A DNA stretch of 26,273 nucleotides, from the NCBI GenBank assembly GCA_964504025.1, contig CAZDCO010000018.1:1-26273 (forward strand). Reading direction: 5' to 3'. The translations under genes were made by a program, and so were the position numbers. The notes under the pieces were generated by a model that was not told the DNA's origin, made no database searches, and saw only the letters and a list, made by a program, of their open reading frames with translations. Every line of letters begins with the position of its first letter. Positions within the stretch are counted from its first letter, which is position 1. Shown here piece after piece: positions 8,085 through 15,993 of the stretch. This DNA comes from Scatosoma sp964504025 (GTDB taxonomy: Bacteria > Bacillota > Clostridia > Christensenellales > Borkfalkiaceae).

Positions 8085-8822
8085 TCAAACGCTATCTTTG
8101 AGGTTCTCTTTCAGCTTCAACAGCAATTTCCGTTCCATACGGGACACGAACATTTGAGAAACACCCAAACGCTTTGCCGTTTCGCTTTGCGAAAGCTCGT
8201 CTTGATAGCGATATTTGATCAACGCTTTCTCCACGTCCGAAAAGCCTTGCATGGCGGCGCGCAGCGTTTCCTTCGTTTCAAAACTCTCGTATTTATCCTC
8301 TTCGTCGGGCAACAGCGAATATAACGAGCGTTCTTGCCCGTCCTCTTCACTCGCCGCCATACCGTCCAAGGAAAGCGTACCGCCCACTTCCAACGCCTTG
8401 ACGACGTCTTCTTCGCTGAACCGCAACGCTTCGGCGATCCGTTTCACCGTCGGCTTTTCGCCCGTTCGCGCTTCCTCTTCCGCGGCGAATTTACGCGCGG
8501 CGACGCTGATCTCCCCCAAACGACGGGGCAGCTTCACCATACGCGATTTATCCCGAAAATAGTTCTTAATTTCACCCGTAATCGTCGGCGTGATAAAGGT
8601 TGTAAACTGTAATCCCGCGTCGGGATCGAAGCGGTCGATACCGCGCAAAAGGGCGTACGAAGCGACTTGTTTCAAGTCGTCGTATTCTACCCCTCTTCCC
8701 ACGAATTTCTTTGCGAGAATGTCCGCTATGTAGAGATACTTCTCGGCGATTTGGTTGCGAATGGCAACGTCGCCCGTCTCTTTGTAACGCGTAAACAGCG
8801 TTTCTACCCTTTCTTCCGTCAT
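8085..8822 (-). CDS. SigB/SigF/SigG-class RNA polymerase sigma factor
   Basis: A 245-residue sigma-70 family protein of the general stress and sporulation class. Region 2 is clear (YLYIADILAKKFVGRG, then DLKQVASYALLRGIDRFDP and FTTFITPTITGEIKNYFRD), with the region 3 start RMVKLPRRL, and the region 4 helix-turn-helix is LSQSETAKRLGVSQMFVSRM near 210-229. There is no region 1.1 and no ECF-type brevity. Its ATG (8822) lies 6 bases after the stop of the preceding gene, and AAAGGGA abuts the ATG, so translation is probably coupled. The neighbours (a STAS protein and two RsbW-like proteins) show control by partner switching. Whether it serves stress response, sporulation or something else cannot be decided here. 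Confidence 0.9.
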   Translation of the reverse strand: MTEERVETLFTRYKETGDVAIRNQIAEKYLYIADILAKKFVGRGVEYDDLKQVASYALLRGIDRFDPDAGLQFTTFITPTITGEIKNYFRDKSRMVKLPRRLGEISVAARKFAAEEEARTGEKPTVKRIAEALRFSEEDVVKALEVGGTLSLDGMAASEEDGQERSLYSLLPDEEDKYESFETKETLRAAMQGFSDVEKALIKYRYQDELSQSETAKRLGVSQMFVSRMERKLLLKLKENLKDSV

Positions 8823-8828
8823 TCCCTT

Positions 8829-9185
8829 TTAGCCTTCGAACGCAATACTTTTTACGCTTCCGTCGTCGTTCTTTTCAAAGTCTACCTTGCCGAGCAGGGC
8901 GGAGAGCAACGCGTAGGAAATTTCCTCTTCGAGCGTTTCCCCTTCCTTTTCGCCTCGCGTTTCGCCCGTAACGGCGCAACCGAGTGCCTCACCGACGGTA
9001 AAGACGATCGTCGCCGTTTGATAGCCGCTCCGTTTTAAGAGCAATAAACTCTCCGTGACGCAAACTTTGAAATCTTCCGTGCTATCCACGTCAAACCCGG
9101 CGAGCGCGCAAACGCCGCCCGTCGTCAAACGTACGGTAGGAATATATTCGCCCGTCAAGGGCAGTTGTAGCGTGAACGTATCCAT
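8829..9185 (-). CDS. Degenerate RsbW-like protein lacking catalytic residues
   Basis: 118 residues with the shape of the anti-sigma HATPase N-terminus: LQLPLTGEYIPTVRLTTGGVCALAGFD resembles the start of RsbW and is followed by STEDFKVCVTES. In active relatives this reads ED-K-AV-EACTN. Here Glu45 remains but the magnesium-binding Asn is Leu49, the following HA is missing, and no GxG lid motif is present. It is therefore unlikely to bind ATP or to phosphorylate. It sits between the STAS gene and the sigma gene, the place an active RsbW normally holds. AGGGGAG precedes ATG 9185. It may be a non-enzymatic sigma binder or adaptor; the assignment rests on weak similarity plus position. Confidence 0.65.
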   Translation of the reverse strand: MDTFTLQLPLTGEYIPTVRLTTGGVCALAGFDVDSTEDFKVCVTESLLLLKRSGYQTATIVFTVGEALGCAVTGETRGEKEGETLEEEISYALLSALLGKVDFEKNDDGSVKSIAFEG

Positions 9186-9200
9186 ACTCTTTCTCCCCTT

Positions 9201-9512
9201 TTAATCTGCAATATCCATGATCGTATCGAGCGAGCAAATGACGAACAGTTTTTTAATTTTCGGTTGCAAGCCCCGTAAACGCAGGGTATGCCCGTCCGTT
9301 TTGACGCGTTTCAAAATCTTCACGAACGTGCCCAACGTCGTGCTGTCGATAAAATTCAACCGATCGCAAACAAACCGAATATCGGACGGAGTCGCTTGAT
9401 ACGCCTCCATAACCGCCGCGTAAAATTCGTCGGCGTTCCCCAAATCGATATCGCCCGATAAGGCAATTTCCAACGCGTCGTCCTTGACGCCCGTAACCAC
9501 TACTTTTTCCAT
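9201..9512 (-). CDS. STAS-domain anti-anti-sigma factor (RsbV/SpoIIAA-like)
   Basis: 103-residue single STAS domain. The core IALSGDIDLGNADEF (about 15-30) and the phosphorylation loop FIDSTTLG (54-61) are visible; the acceptor would be Ser57 or Thr58. When unphosphorylated, family members bind the anti-sigma kinase and free the sigma factor. CAGGAG lies just upstream of ATG 9512, and it is the first gene of the operon, 15 bases before the degenerate RsbW-like gene. A promoter with SigB-like boxes lies directly upstream, suggesting positive autoregulation. Confidence 0.87.
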   Translation of the reverse strand: MEKVVVTGVKDDALEIALSGDIDLGNADEFYAAVMEAYQATPSDIRFVCDRLNFIDSTTLGTFVKILKRVKTDGHTLRLRGLQPKIKKLFVICSLDTIMDIAD

Positions 9513-9548
9513 GTTTTCCGCTCCTGTATTTTTTTCGTCTATCTATTT

Positions 9549-9575
9549 ATACCGCAAACGCCGCCCGTTCTAAAC
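9549..9575 (-). promoter_or_regulatory. Candidate promoter of the sigma operon, SigB-like
   Basis: Minus strand: GTTTAG (9570-9575), 15 bases, CGGTAT (9549-9554), each one base off the SigB consensus GTTTAA / GGGTAT. A sigma-A reading (TTTAGA, 17 bases, TATAAA) is poorer at -35 but possible. Confidence 0.55.
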
Positions 9576-9593
9576 GAGTTTTGCGTTTTTTTC

Positions 9594-10532
9594 TTACAAA
9601 CCCAACGGCAACGCGTTGACGAGCAAGCCCACGGCGACGGAAACGAAATAGGACGTGCAAAGCAACGCGATATTCCGCTTATACTGCCGCGTGTTTTTCA
9701 AGAGTACGACGAAGCCCATACCTGCGTTGGCGCACAGTCCTGCAACGAACGAGCCGAACGCGATTCCGCCGCCCAAGAACGTTTCCGTGATGATGACGCT
9801 CGACGCACAGTTGGGGATCAGCCCCACCGCGCAGCAAACGAACGGCTGCCAAAAGCGATTGCCCTGCATAAACGAGGCGAACGCCTCTTCGCCCACCGTA
9901 TGGATCACCACCGTCAATACGAAATTGACGAGGAAGATGAACGCGCCCACTTGCAGCGTTCTCCAAAGGGGGGACAGGACGTACTTTTTCAAGGGCGTAC
10001 TGCTATCGTGCGAACGACCGCAGGAGCACACTACGTCCACTTCCCGTTCTTCCAAATATCTCGACATAAAAATTTCGTGCGTCGTGCCGCCTCCCGACTT
10101 CGTATCGGGCATTGTTACGCAAACCTGCTTCCGTCCGATTGCGGCAAGCAAACCGTCCACGCCGTACCCGATCGCCACGCCGACGATTACCTTGACCGCC
10201 AACGTGGGCAACACCCACACCGCGCCCTCGCCCGACGACAACAACAGGATAAACGCCTCGTCGCTCGTCGAAAAGAAAATGGCAAGCAACGTGCCGACGG
10301 TGATATACTTCTTCTCAAACAACTTCGCCGCCATCACGGAAAATCCGCATTGCGGAATCAAGCCCGTCGCCGAACCGATCAACGGACCTAATTTGCCGTT
10401 GAGTCTTGTGTTTTCCATATCCGTCTTGCTTTCCAACAGCTCGACGAGCACGTACATAAGCAATATCCACGGCAGCATGGGCAACGTATCTTCTACGGCG
10501 TGCAACAAAAATTCTAACAAGTGTTCCAACAT
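9594..10532 (-). CDS. ArsP_2-type 10-helix permease, putative manganese or other metal exporter
   Basis: 312-residue membrane protein of the family annotated as putative manganese transporter (ArsP_2). Two homologous halves are visible: GLIPQCGFSVMAAKLF (Cys62) with FFSTSDEAFILLL in the first, and GLIPNCASSVIITETF (Cys242) with GLCANAGMGFVVLL in the second. The Cys-bearing helices probably line the pathway. A polar loop between them holds a Cys/His cluster VVCSCGRSHD (168-177) that could bind metal. Its ATG directly abuts the tsaD stop (TAAATG), with AAGGAAG inside the end of tsaD, so translation is coupled. No terminator separates it from the downstream sigma operon. The substrate is inferred from the family only. 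Confidence 0.78.
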   Translation of the reverse strand: MLEHLLEFLLHAVEDTLPMLPWILLMYVLVELLESKTDMENTRLNGKLGPLIGSATGLIPQCGFSVMAAKLFEKKYITVGTLLAIFFSTSDEAFILLLSSGEGAVWVLPTLAVKVIVGVAIGYGVDGLLAAIGRKQVCVTMPDTKSGGGTTHEIFMSRYLEEREVDVVCSCGRSHDSSTPLKKYVLSPLWRTLQVGAFIFLVNFVLTVVIHTVGEEAFASFMQGNRFWQPFVCCAVGLIPNCASSVIITETFLGGGIAFGSFVAGLCANAGMGFVVLLKNTRQYKRNIALLCTSYFVSVAVGLLVNALPLGL

Positions 10533-11606
10533 TTATTTTTCTTCCTTTGCCTTCGCCGCGCGGCTTTGTACCGTTTCCAACGTCGCCGCCAACGGAATAG
10601 ACGCCTTTGCCGTCAACGACCGATCGGCAAAATTCCCCAAGCGGAATTGCACCAAGCCCTCGGATGCGATCATCGCCGCGTTATCCGTGCAATACCGTTT
10701 TTGCGGCAACACAAGTTTCAGTCCGTTCGCCTTGCAAGCGTTCGTCAACGCCTCGCGCAAATAGCCGTTCGCCACGACGCCGCCGCCTGCCGTTACCGTG
10801 GACACGCCTACTTCCTTTGCCGCTTGCACCGTCTTTTCCACGAGTACGTCGATTGCCGCACTCTGAAAGGACGCCGCCACGTCCGCCTTATTGATTTCCT
10901 CACCGCGCTGGGAGAGGGTATGGCAATAGTTGATAACCGCCGTTTTCAAGCCGCTATACGAAAAGTTATACCCACCGTTGCCTTTGAGCATTTTGGGCAT
11001 GGGAATATTCGCTTTCCCTTCTTTGGCAAGGGCGTCGATATGCGGACCGCCGGGATAGGGCAAGCCCAACACGCGCGCCACTTTATCGAACGCTTCCCCC
11101 ACGGCGTCGTCCAACGTCGCGCCTAAAATGGAAAACTCCGACGGCGTTTTCGCGTGCAAAATCGCCGTATGACCGCCGCTGGCAAGCAACGTAACGAAGG
11201 GCGGTTGCAACTCCTCGTCCGACAAATACGCCGCGGCGAGATGTCCGCGAATGTGATTGACGGCAATCAGCGGCTTTCCGAGTGCATACGCAAACGCTTT
11301 CGCGAACGACACGCCGACGAGCAGCGCGCCGAGCAAGCCTGCGCCGTAGGTAACGGCGACCGCGTCGATATCGGCGTACGCGATCCCTGCCTTTTTCACC
11401 GCGTTCTCCACCACCTGCGCGATTGCGTCGGTATGCGCGCGCGAAGCGATTTCGGGTACGACGCCGCCGTACAACGCCTGTATCGTCGCCGACGAAGCGA
11501 TTTCGTCCGACAATATTTTTCTACCGCAAATGACCGCCGCCGCCGTTTCGTCGCAGGACGATTCGATACCTAATATGATAGGGTTTTTCTTGTTGATATC
11601 CACCAT
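10533..11606 (-). CDS. tsaD: tRNA N6-threonylcarbamoyladenosine (t6A) transferase TsaD
   Basis: Transfers threonylcarbamoyl from the AMP adduct to A37 of ANN-reading tRNAs, with TsaB and TsaE. The 357-residue length is typical. Motifs: GIESSCDETAAAV near 13-25, the family signature GGVVPEIASRAH (47-58), metal ligands His118 and His122 in NHIRGHLAAA, LLASGGHTAIL, and CTDNAAMIA with the third metal ligand Asp. The ribosome site before ATG 11606 is weak. It lies between prfB (51 bases upstream, past a weak hairpin) and the metal permease (abutting). TsaB and TsaE are not in the window. Confidence 0.96.
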   Translation of the reverse strand: MVDINKKNPIILGIESSCDETAAAVICGRKILSDEIASSATIQALYGGVVPEIASRAHTDAIAQVVENAVKKAGIAYADIDAVAVTYGAGLLGALLVGVSFAKAFAYALGKPLIAVNHIRGHLAAAYLSDEELQPPFVTLLASGGHTAILHAKTPSEFSILGATLDDAVGEAFDKVARVLGLPYPGGPHIDALAKEGKANIPMPKMLKGNGGYNFSYSGLKTAVINYCHTLSQRGEEINKADVAASFQSAAIDVLVEKTVQAAKEVGVSTVTAGGGVVANGYLREALTNACKANGLKLVLPQKRYCTDNAAMIASEGLVQFRLGNFADRSLTAKASIPLAATLETVQSRAAKAKEEK

Positions 11607-11633
11607 AGTTCTTTTCTATCCGTCGTGTATAAA

Positions 11634-11653
11634 GGAGCGGCAAACGCCGCTCC
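11634..11653 (-). terminator. Weak terminator-like hairpin after prfB
   Basis: GGAGCGG (11634-11640) pairs with CCGCTCC (11647-11653). The minus-strand tail is only CTTTATA, so partial read-through into tsaD is likely; no promoter fits in the 51-base gap. Confidence 0.5.
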
Positions 11654-11657
11654 AACA

Positions 11658-12755
11658 TTATGCTTTTTTCAAATAGTCGATAATAAACCCGTGCAGTTCG
11701 CCGTCCATAACCGCTTGTACGTCGCCCTTTTCGTAGCCCGTACGGTGATCTTTGACCATCGTATACGGACAGAACACGTACGAACGGATCTGCGCGCCCC
11801 ACTCGATCTTCTTCACGTCGCCCTTCATTGCCGCCGCTTCCGCTTGCCGTTGTTCGATCTTCTTTTCCAACAGCTTGGAACGCAACATATTGAAACACAT
11901 TTCCTTGTTTTGCAACTGCGAACGCTCGTTTTGGCATTGCACTACGATTCCCGTCGGGAAGTGCGTAATACGCACCGCGGACGCAACCTTGTTGACGTTT
12001 TGTCCGCCTGCGCCGCCCGAATGGTAAATGTCGATACGAATATCGTCGTCGTTGATTTCCACTTCGTTATCGTCCTCTACTTCCGGCATAACTTCCAACG
12101 AGCAGAAAGAGGTTTGACGACGTTTGTTGGCGTCGAACGGGGAAATACGCACCAAGCGGTGCACGCCCATTTCCGCTTTCAAATAGCCGTAGGCGTTCTC
12201 ACCCTCCACGCGGAAATCGACGCTCTTCAAGCCTGCGCCGTCGCCGGCTTCGCGATCCAGCTCGTAGACCTTAAAGCCCATCTTCTCGCAATAGCGGCAA
12301 TACATACGGTACAGCATTTGACACCAGTCGCACGCCTCCGTACCGCCCGCGCCGGCGTGGAGCGCCAACATGGCGTTATGGTTGTCGTACGGACCTTTCA
12401 AAATGGCGCGGATACGCATATCTTCGATATCCTTTTCCGCCACCACGAGCATACCGTCCAACTCCGCGATCAAACTCTCGTCCCCCGTTTCCTCGATCAA
12501 ATCGACGACGTCGGCGGCGTCGGACAACGCCGTTTCGCCCTTTTCGTACGCCGTGATCTTGTTACGGATCGCCGCAAGCTCGCGCCCGATCTTCGTAGAT
12601 TTTTCCAAATCTTGCCACACTTCGGGTTTTTGTTGTTCTTCTTCCAATTCGGCAAGCCGAGGACGTAAGTGCTCGATATCGAGGGCGTATTCCGCCTCCT
12701 TCAGCGTTGCGCGCATACCTTGAATTTTTAATCTGTAATCGTCTGCCTTAAACAT
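11658..12755 (-). CDS. prfB: Peptide chain release factor 2
   Basis: Ends translation at UGA and UAA. The 365-residue protein has the coiled N-terminal domain, the stop-recognition tripeptide SPF (205-207), which marks RF2 rather than RF1, and the catalytic GGQ loop SGGAGGQNVNK (GGQ at 250-252). In many bacteria prfB has an in-frame UGA near codon 26 with a +1 frameshift site. Here codons 20-30 (EAEYALDIEHL) read straight through, so the autoregulatory frameshift is absent. It lies 11 bases after secA in the same operon, with a purine-rich AGAGAAG ribosome site. Confidence 0.97.
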   Translation of the reverse strand: MFKADDYRLKIQGMRATLKEAEYALDIEHLRPRLAELEEEQQKPEVWQDLEKSTKIGRELAAIRNKITAYEKGETALSDAADVVDLIEETGDESLIAELDGMLVVAEKDIEDMRIRAILKGPYDNHNAMLALHAGAGGTEACDWCQMLYRMYCRYCEKMGFKVYELDREAGDGAGLKSVDFRVEGENAYGYLKAEMGVHRLVRISPFDANKRRQTSFCSLEVMPEVEDDNEVEINDDDIRIDIYHSGGAGGQNVNKVASAVRITHFPTGIVVQCQNERSQLQNKEMCFNMLRSKLLEKKIEQRQAEAAAMKGDVKKIEWGAQIRSYVFCPYTMVKDHRTGYEKGDVQAVMDGELHGFIIDYLKKA

Positions 12756-12766
12756 ACACTCTTCTC

Positions 12767-15703
12767 TTATTTTTCTTCGGGCGTTTCGCCTTGTTCGTTG
12801 CGTTCCCGTCTCATTCTCTCCGTCGCTTCTTTGAACGAAGTCATATCCGTAATCGGGGAAGGCATTTGTCTACGGAACACTCTGCCGGGACGAGGAGGTT
12901 GCACTGCCGCAGTCGGTGCGACGGGTGCGGGACGAATCTCGACCTTGATCTTCAACAGCGTGCTGATCGTGGTGCGTTGAATACGCGCAACCATTTCGTC
13001 GAACATCTCGAAGCCTTCTTGCTTATAGGAAATGATCGGATCGACTTGCCCGTACGCGCGCAGGGAAATGCCCTTGCGCAACTGATCCATCGCGTCGATA
13101 TGATCGATCCAGTTTCTATCTACCGTCATCAACAGTACGCGGCGTTCTACCTGCGAGAAATCGACGCCCTGTTCTTTCAACGCCTCGATCTTCTTCTCGT
13201 ATTCTTTTACGACTTTGTTGACGATCTTCTTCAACGCCAAGTCGTAATCCCACTTCGTCAAGCGTTCGCGCGTAACGTACGCCGTGCCCTCGGGCAACAC
13301 TTTCGCTTCCAACGCGGCGTTCAATTCGTCTTCGTTCCAAAGCTCGGGCATATCCTCTACGTTGACCGCCGAAGACAGCGTTTCCGCGACGTAGTCGGGA
13401 ATGTATTTCAACACCTGTTCGTGTACGTCCGCGCCCTTCAAGACGTTCATTCTCTCTTCGTACATGACCATACGTTGCTTGTTCATAACGTCGTCGTATT
13501 GCAAGACATTCTTACGGATACCGAAGTTTCTACCCTCGATCGTCTTTTGTGCGTTTTCGATTCCGCGCGAAAGCATTTTCGATTGCAAGCAAGTATCCTC
13601 GTCGATCTTGAACAACGCGTATAACGACTTCATTCTCTCACCGCCGAAGCGAACGACCAAATCGTCTTCCAAAGACAGATAGAATACCGACATACCGATA
13701 TCCCCTTGTCTACCTGCACGACCGCGCAACTGATTGTCGATACGACGGGATTCGTGCCGCTCCGTACCGATGATGCAAAGTCCGCCTGCGGCGATAACCT
13801 GTTCCTTTTCCGCGTCCGTTTCCGCCTTGTAGTGGGCGTATACCTTCTTATAGCGTTCGCGCAATTCGGCGATATTTTCGGGAATATCGGTGATATACGT
13901 GCTGGTAGCCAACTCGATATCCTCGTGCGACGCGCCCTCTTCGCGCAATCTCTTTTTCGCCAAGTATTCGGGGTTACCGCCAAGCAAAATATCCGTACCG
14001 CGCCCTGCCATATTCGTGGAAATGGTTACGGCGTTCAAACGCCCTGCCTGCGCGACGATCTCCGCTTCGCGTTCGTGGTTCTTCGCGTTCAAAATGTTAT
14101 GCTTTACGCCGTTTCTCTTCAACAAACGGGAAATCTCTTCCGATTTATCCACCGACGACGTACCTACGAGGATCGGTTGTCCGCTCGCGTGGCGTTCCAT
14201 AATCTCGTTTACGATCGCGCGCTTTTTGCCGTCCACCGTCGAATATACCATATCGGGCAAATCGACGCGCTTTACGGGACGGTTCGTGGGAATTTCCACG
14301 ACGTCTAACGAGTAGATCGTTCTAAATTCCGCTTCTTCCGTCTTCGCCGTACCCGTCATACCCGACAACTTGGCGTACAAACGGAAGTAGTTTTGGAAGG
14401 TAATGGTCGCGAACGTCTTGTTCTCGCTACGTACCTCTACCCCTTCCTTCGCTTCGATCGCTTGGTGCAACCCGTCGGAGTATCTTCTACCGATCATCAA
14501 ACGCCCCGTGAATTCGTCTACGATAATCACTTCGCCGTCGTTGACGATATAATCTTCGTCGCGCTTGAACAGCTTATGCGCCTTCAACGCCTGTTGAATG
14601 TGGTGGTTCAAGTCGGCGTGTTCCAACTCCGCGATGTTATCGATACGGAAGAAACGTTCCGCCTTTCTCGCACCGCTATCCGTCAACTCGACAGTCTTTT
14701 CCTTGCGGTTGATGATATAGTCCCAATCTTTTGCGGCGGCAAGCGACTTCTTTCCCTCGGGAGCAGCCGCCAACGCAGCCGCGCGGCGTTCTTCGCGCTC
14801 CGCTTCGTAGTTGGCTTGTTCCTCCAAAGACATCTTCGTATAGTCTACGTCGTCGTCCTCGTCGTCCTCTACCGCAATCTTTTTCTTGCCCTTATTCTTC
14901 TTCTTTTCGGCACGCATAGCGTTGTACGCTTCGTCTTCCGCTTCTTTCAATTCGTCGTCGAAACCGCCCGAAAGGGTGCGCACCAACTTATCGACTTGCA
15001 CGTACAAATCGGACGATTTTTCGCCCTGTCCGGAAATGATGAGCGGCGTTCTCGCCTCGTCGATCAAGATAGAGTCCACTTCGTCCACGATCGCAAACGT
15101 CAAATCGCGCTGTACCATCTTCGACAAGTCCGTCTTCAAGTTGTCGCGCAAATAGTCGAAGCCGAATTCGTTATTCGTACCGTACACGATATCGCACTTG
15201 TACGCTTCGCGCTTTTCGTCGTCGTTCATACCGGGTACGACGACGCCGACGGTCAAGCCCATAAACTTGTGTACCTTTCCCATCCATTCCGCGTCGCGTT
15301 TCGCCAAATAGTCGTTGACGGTAACGACGTGTACGCTCTTGCCCGTCAACGCGTTCAAATACGCGGGCAAGGTGGAAACGAGCGTCTTACCTTCACCCGT
15401 ACGCATCTCGGCAATTCTGCCTTGGTGCAAACAAATACCGCCGATAATTTGCACGCGGAAGTGGCGCATGCCCAACACGCGCTTCGCCGCTTCGCGCAAC
15501 GCCGCAAACGCGTCGTACAAAATATCGTCCGTCGTTTCGCCTGCCGCTAAACGGTCTTTCAAAACCTGTGTTTGGCTCTTCAATGTCTCGTCGTCCATCG
15601 GCTGATATTTCGATTCTAACGCCTCGACTTGATCCGCCATTTTATTCAAATTTTTCAAGCTGCTTCTTGCGTCGCCGCCCAACAAATACTTAAAAAGTCC
15701 CAT
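12767..15703 (-). CDS. secA: Preprotein translocase ATPase SecA, long form without zinc tail
   Basis: Motor ATPase that pushes preproteins through SecYEG. Walker A is RTGEGKT (101-107) and the DEAD-type box is IVDEVDSILIDEART (205-219). The second motor domain has TNMAGRGTDILLGGNP and QLRGRAGRQGD, and the scaffold and wing domains follow. The 978 residues exceed the usual 800-900. An extra charged segment of about 80 residues (245-325, with KKKNKGKKK, then EDDEDDD, then a Glu/Ala-rich stretch) interrupts the region leading into the preprotein-binding domain. The C-terminus ends in a Pro/Arg-rich and charged tail without the CxCxSGxxxxxCH zinc motif that binds SecB. GGAG lies 9 bases before ATG 15703. 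It heads the secA-prfB-tsaD-permease cluster. Confidence 0.97.
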   Translation of the reverse strand: MGLFKYLLGGDARSSLKNLNKMADQVEALESKYQPMDDETLKSQTQVLKDRLAAGETTDDILYDAFAALREAAKRVLGMRHFRVQIIGGICLHQGRIAEMRTGEGKTLVSTLPAYLNALTGKSVHVVTVNDYLAKRDAEWMGKVHKFMGLTVGVVVPGMNDDEKREAYKCDIVYGTNNEFGFDYLRDNLKTDLSKMVQRDLTFAIVDEVDSILIDEARTPLIISGQGEKSSDLYVQVDKLVRTLSGGFDDELKEAEDEAYNAMRAEKKKNKGKKKIAVEDDEDDDVDYTKMSLEEQANYEAEREERRAAALAAAPEGKKSLAAAKDWDYIINRKEKTVELTDSGARKAERFFRIDNIAELEHADLNHHIQQALKAHKLFKRDEDYIVNDGEVIIVDEFTGRLMIGRRYSDGLHQAIEAKEGVEVRSENKTFATITFQNYFRLYAKLSGMTGTAKTEEAEFRTIYSLDVVEIPTNRPVKRVDLPDMVYSTVDGKKRAIVNEIMERHASGQPILVGTSSVDKSEEISRLLKRNGVKHNILNAKNHEREAEIVAQAGRLNAVTISTNMAGRGTDILLGGNPEYLAKKRLREEGASHEDIELATSTYITDIPENIAELRERYKKVYAHYKAETDAEKEQVIAAGGLCIIGTERHESRRIDNQLRGRAGRQGDIGMSVFYLSLEDDLVVRFGGERMKSLYALFKIDEDTCLQSKMLSRGIENAQKTIEGRNFGIRKNVLQYDDVMNKQRMVMYEERMNVLKGADVHEQVLKYIPDYVAETLSSAVNVEDMPELWNEDELNAALEAKVLPEGTAYVTRERLTKWDYDLALKKIVNKVVKEYEKKIEALKEQGVDFSQVERRVLLMTVDRNWIDHIDAMDQLRKGISLRAYGQVDPIISYKQEGFEMFDEMVARIQRTTISTLLKIKVEIRPAPVAPTAAVQPPRPGRVFRRQMPSPITDMTSFKEATERMRRERNEQGETPEEK

Positions 15704-15849
15704 CTAAAAAATCTCCGAACCTCTTATTTTTTCCTACCTACTATTTTACAATATTTACGCCGAAAATGAAAGCGTTTTCAGGCTTCTTTTGATAAAAAAT
15801 ATTGCAAAAGTGCGCCGTTTTTGTATTTTTACGCGCGCGTACTCCTTTT

Positions 15850-15875
15850 ATACCCCGTTTCCGTCCGTTGAAAAC
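15850..15875 (-). promoter_or_regulatory. Candidate SigB-like promoter upstream of secA
   Basis: Minus strand: GTTTTC (15870-15875), 14 bases, GGGTAT (15850-15855), 147 bases before the secA start. The sigma-A reading has a poor -35. It may be one of several secA promoters. Confidence 0.35.
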
Positions 15876-15928
15876 GCGTGCGTACGCGTAATTTTTTTCC
15901 TTTCCTATCGTCGGCGCGGCAATTTTCG

Positions 15929-15958
15929 TTGACAAAATCGGGACGGTTGTGCTATACT
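15929..15958 (+). promoter_or_regulatory. asnA promoter
   Basis: TTGACA (15929-15934), 18 bases, TATACT (15953-15958). The leader is only about 30 bases, too short for a T-box or riboswitch. Confidence 0.85.
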
Positions 15959-15993
15959 ACGGGTAATATTTTACGAAAGCGAGGAGATCGACT

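Larger units (their letters stand above)
15704..15993. other. Divergent regulatory region between secA and asnA
   Basis: 290 AT-rich bases with no credible gene. It contains the asnA promoter, a candidate minus-strand promoter for secA, a perfect 12-bp palindrome TACGCGCGCGTA (15830-15841), and an ACGCGT-GCGT-ACGCGT inverted repeat (15874-15889) followed by a T-run on the plus strand. The palindromes may be operator sites or minor hairpins. Confidence 0.6.

Noticed and set aside
9655..10764. Plus-strand frame of 369 codons opposite the permease and tsaD
   Set aside because: Crosses two real genes on the other strand and has no family resemblance.
11625..12668. Plus-strand frame of 347 codons opposite prfB
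   Set aside because: Antisense to an unmistakable RF2 gene; composition rich in Arg, His and Val typical of shadow frames.
14393..15550. Plus-strand frame of 385 codons opposite secA
   Set aside because: Antisense shadow of SecA with no motif, promoter or ribosome site.
15741..15935. Minus-strand frame of 64 codons between secA and asnA
   Set aside because: Overlaps the asnA promoter and palindromes, Lys/Asn-rich from AT-rich DNA, no ribosome site.
15958..15993. T-box control of asnA
   Set aside because: The promoter lies about 36 bases before the start; no room for a T-box and no TGGNACC-like motif.
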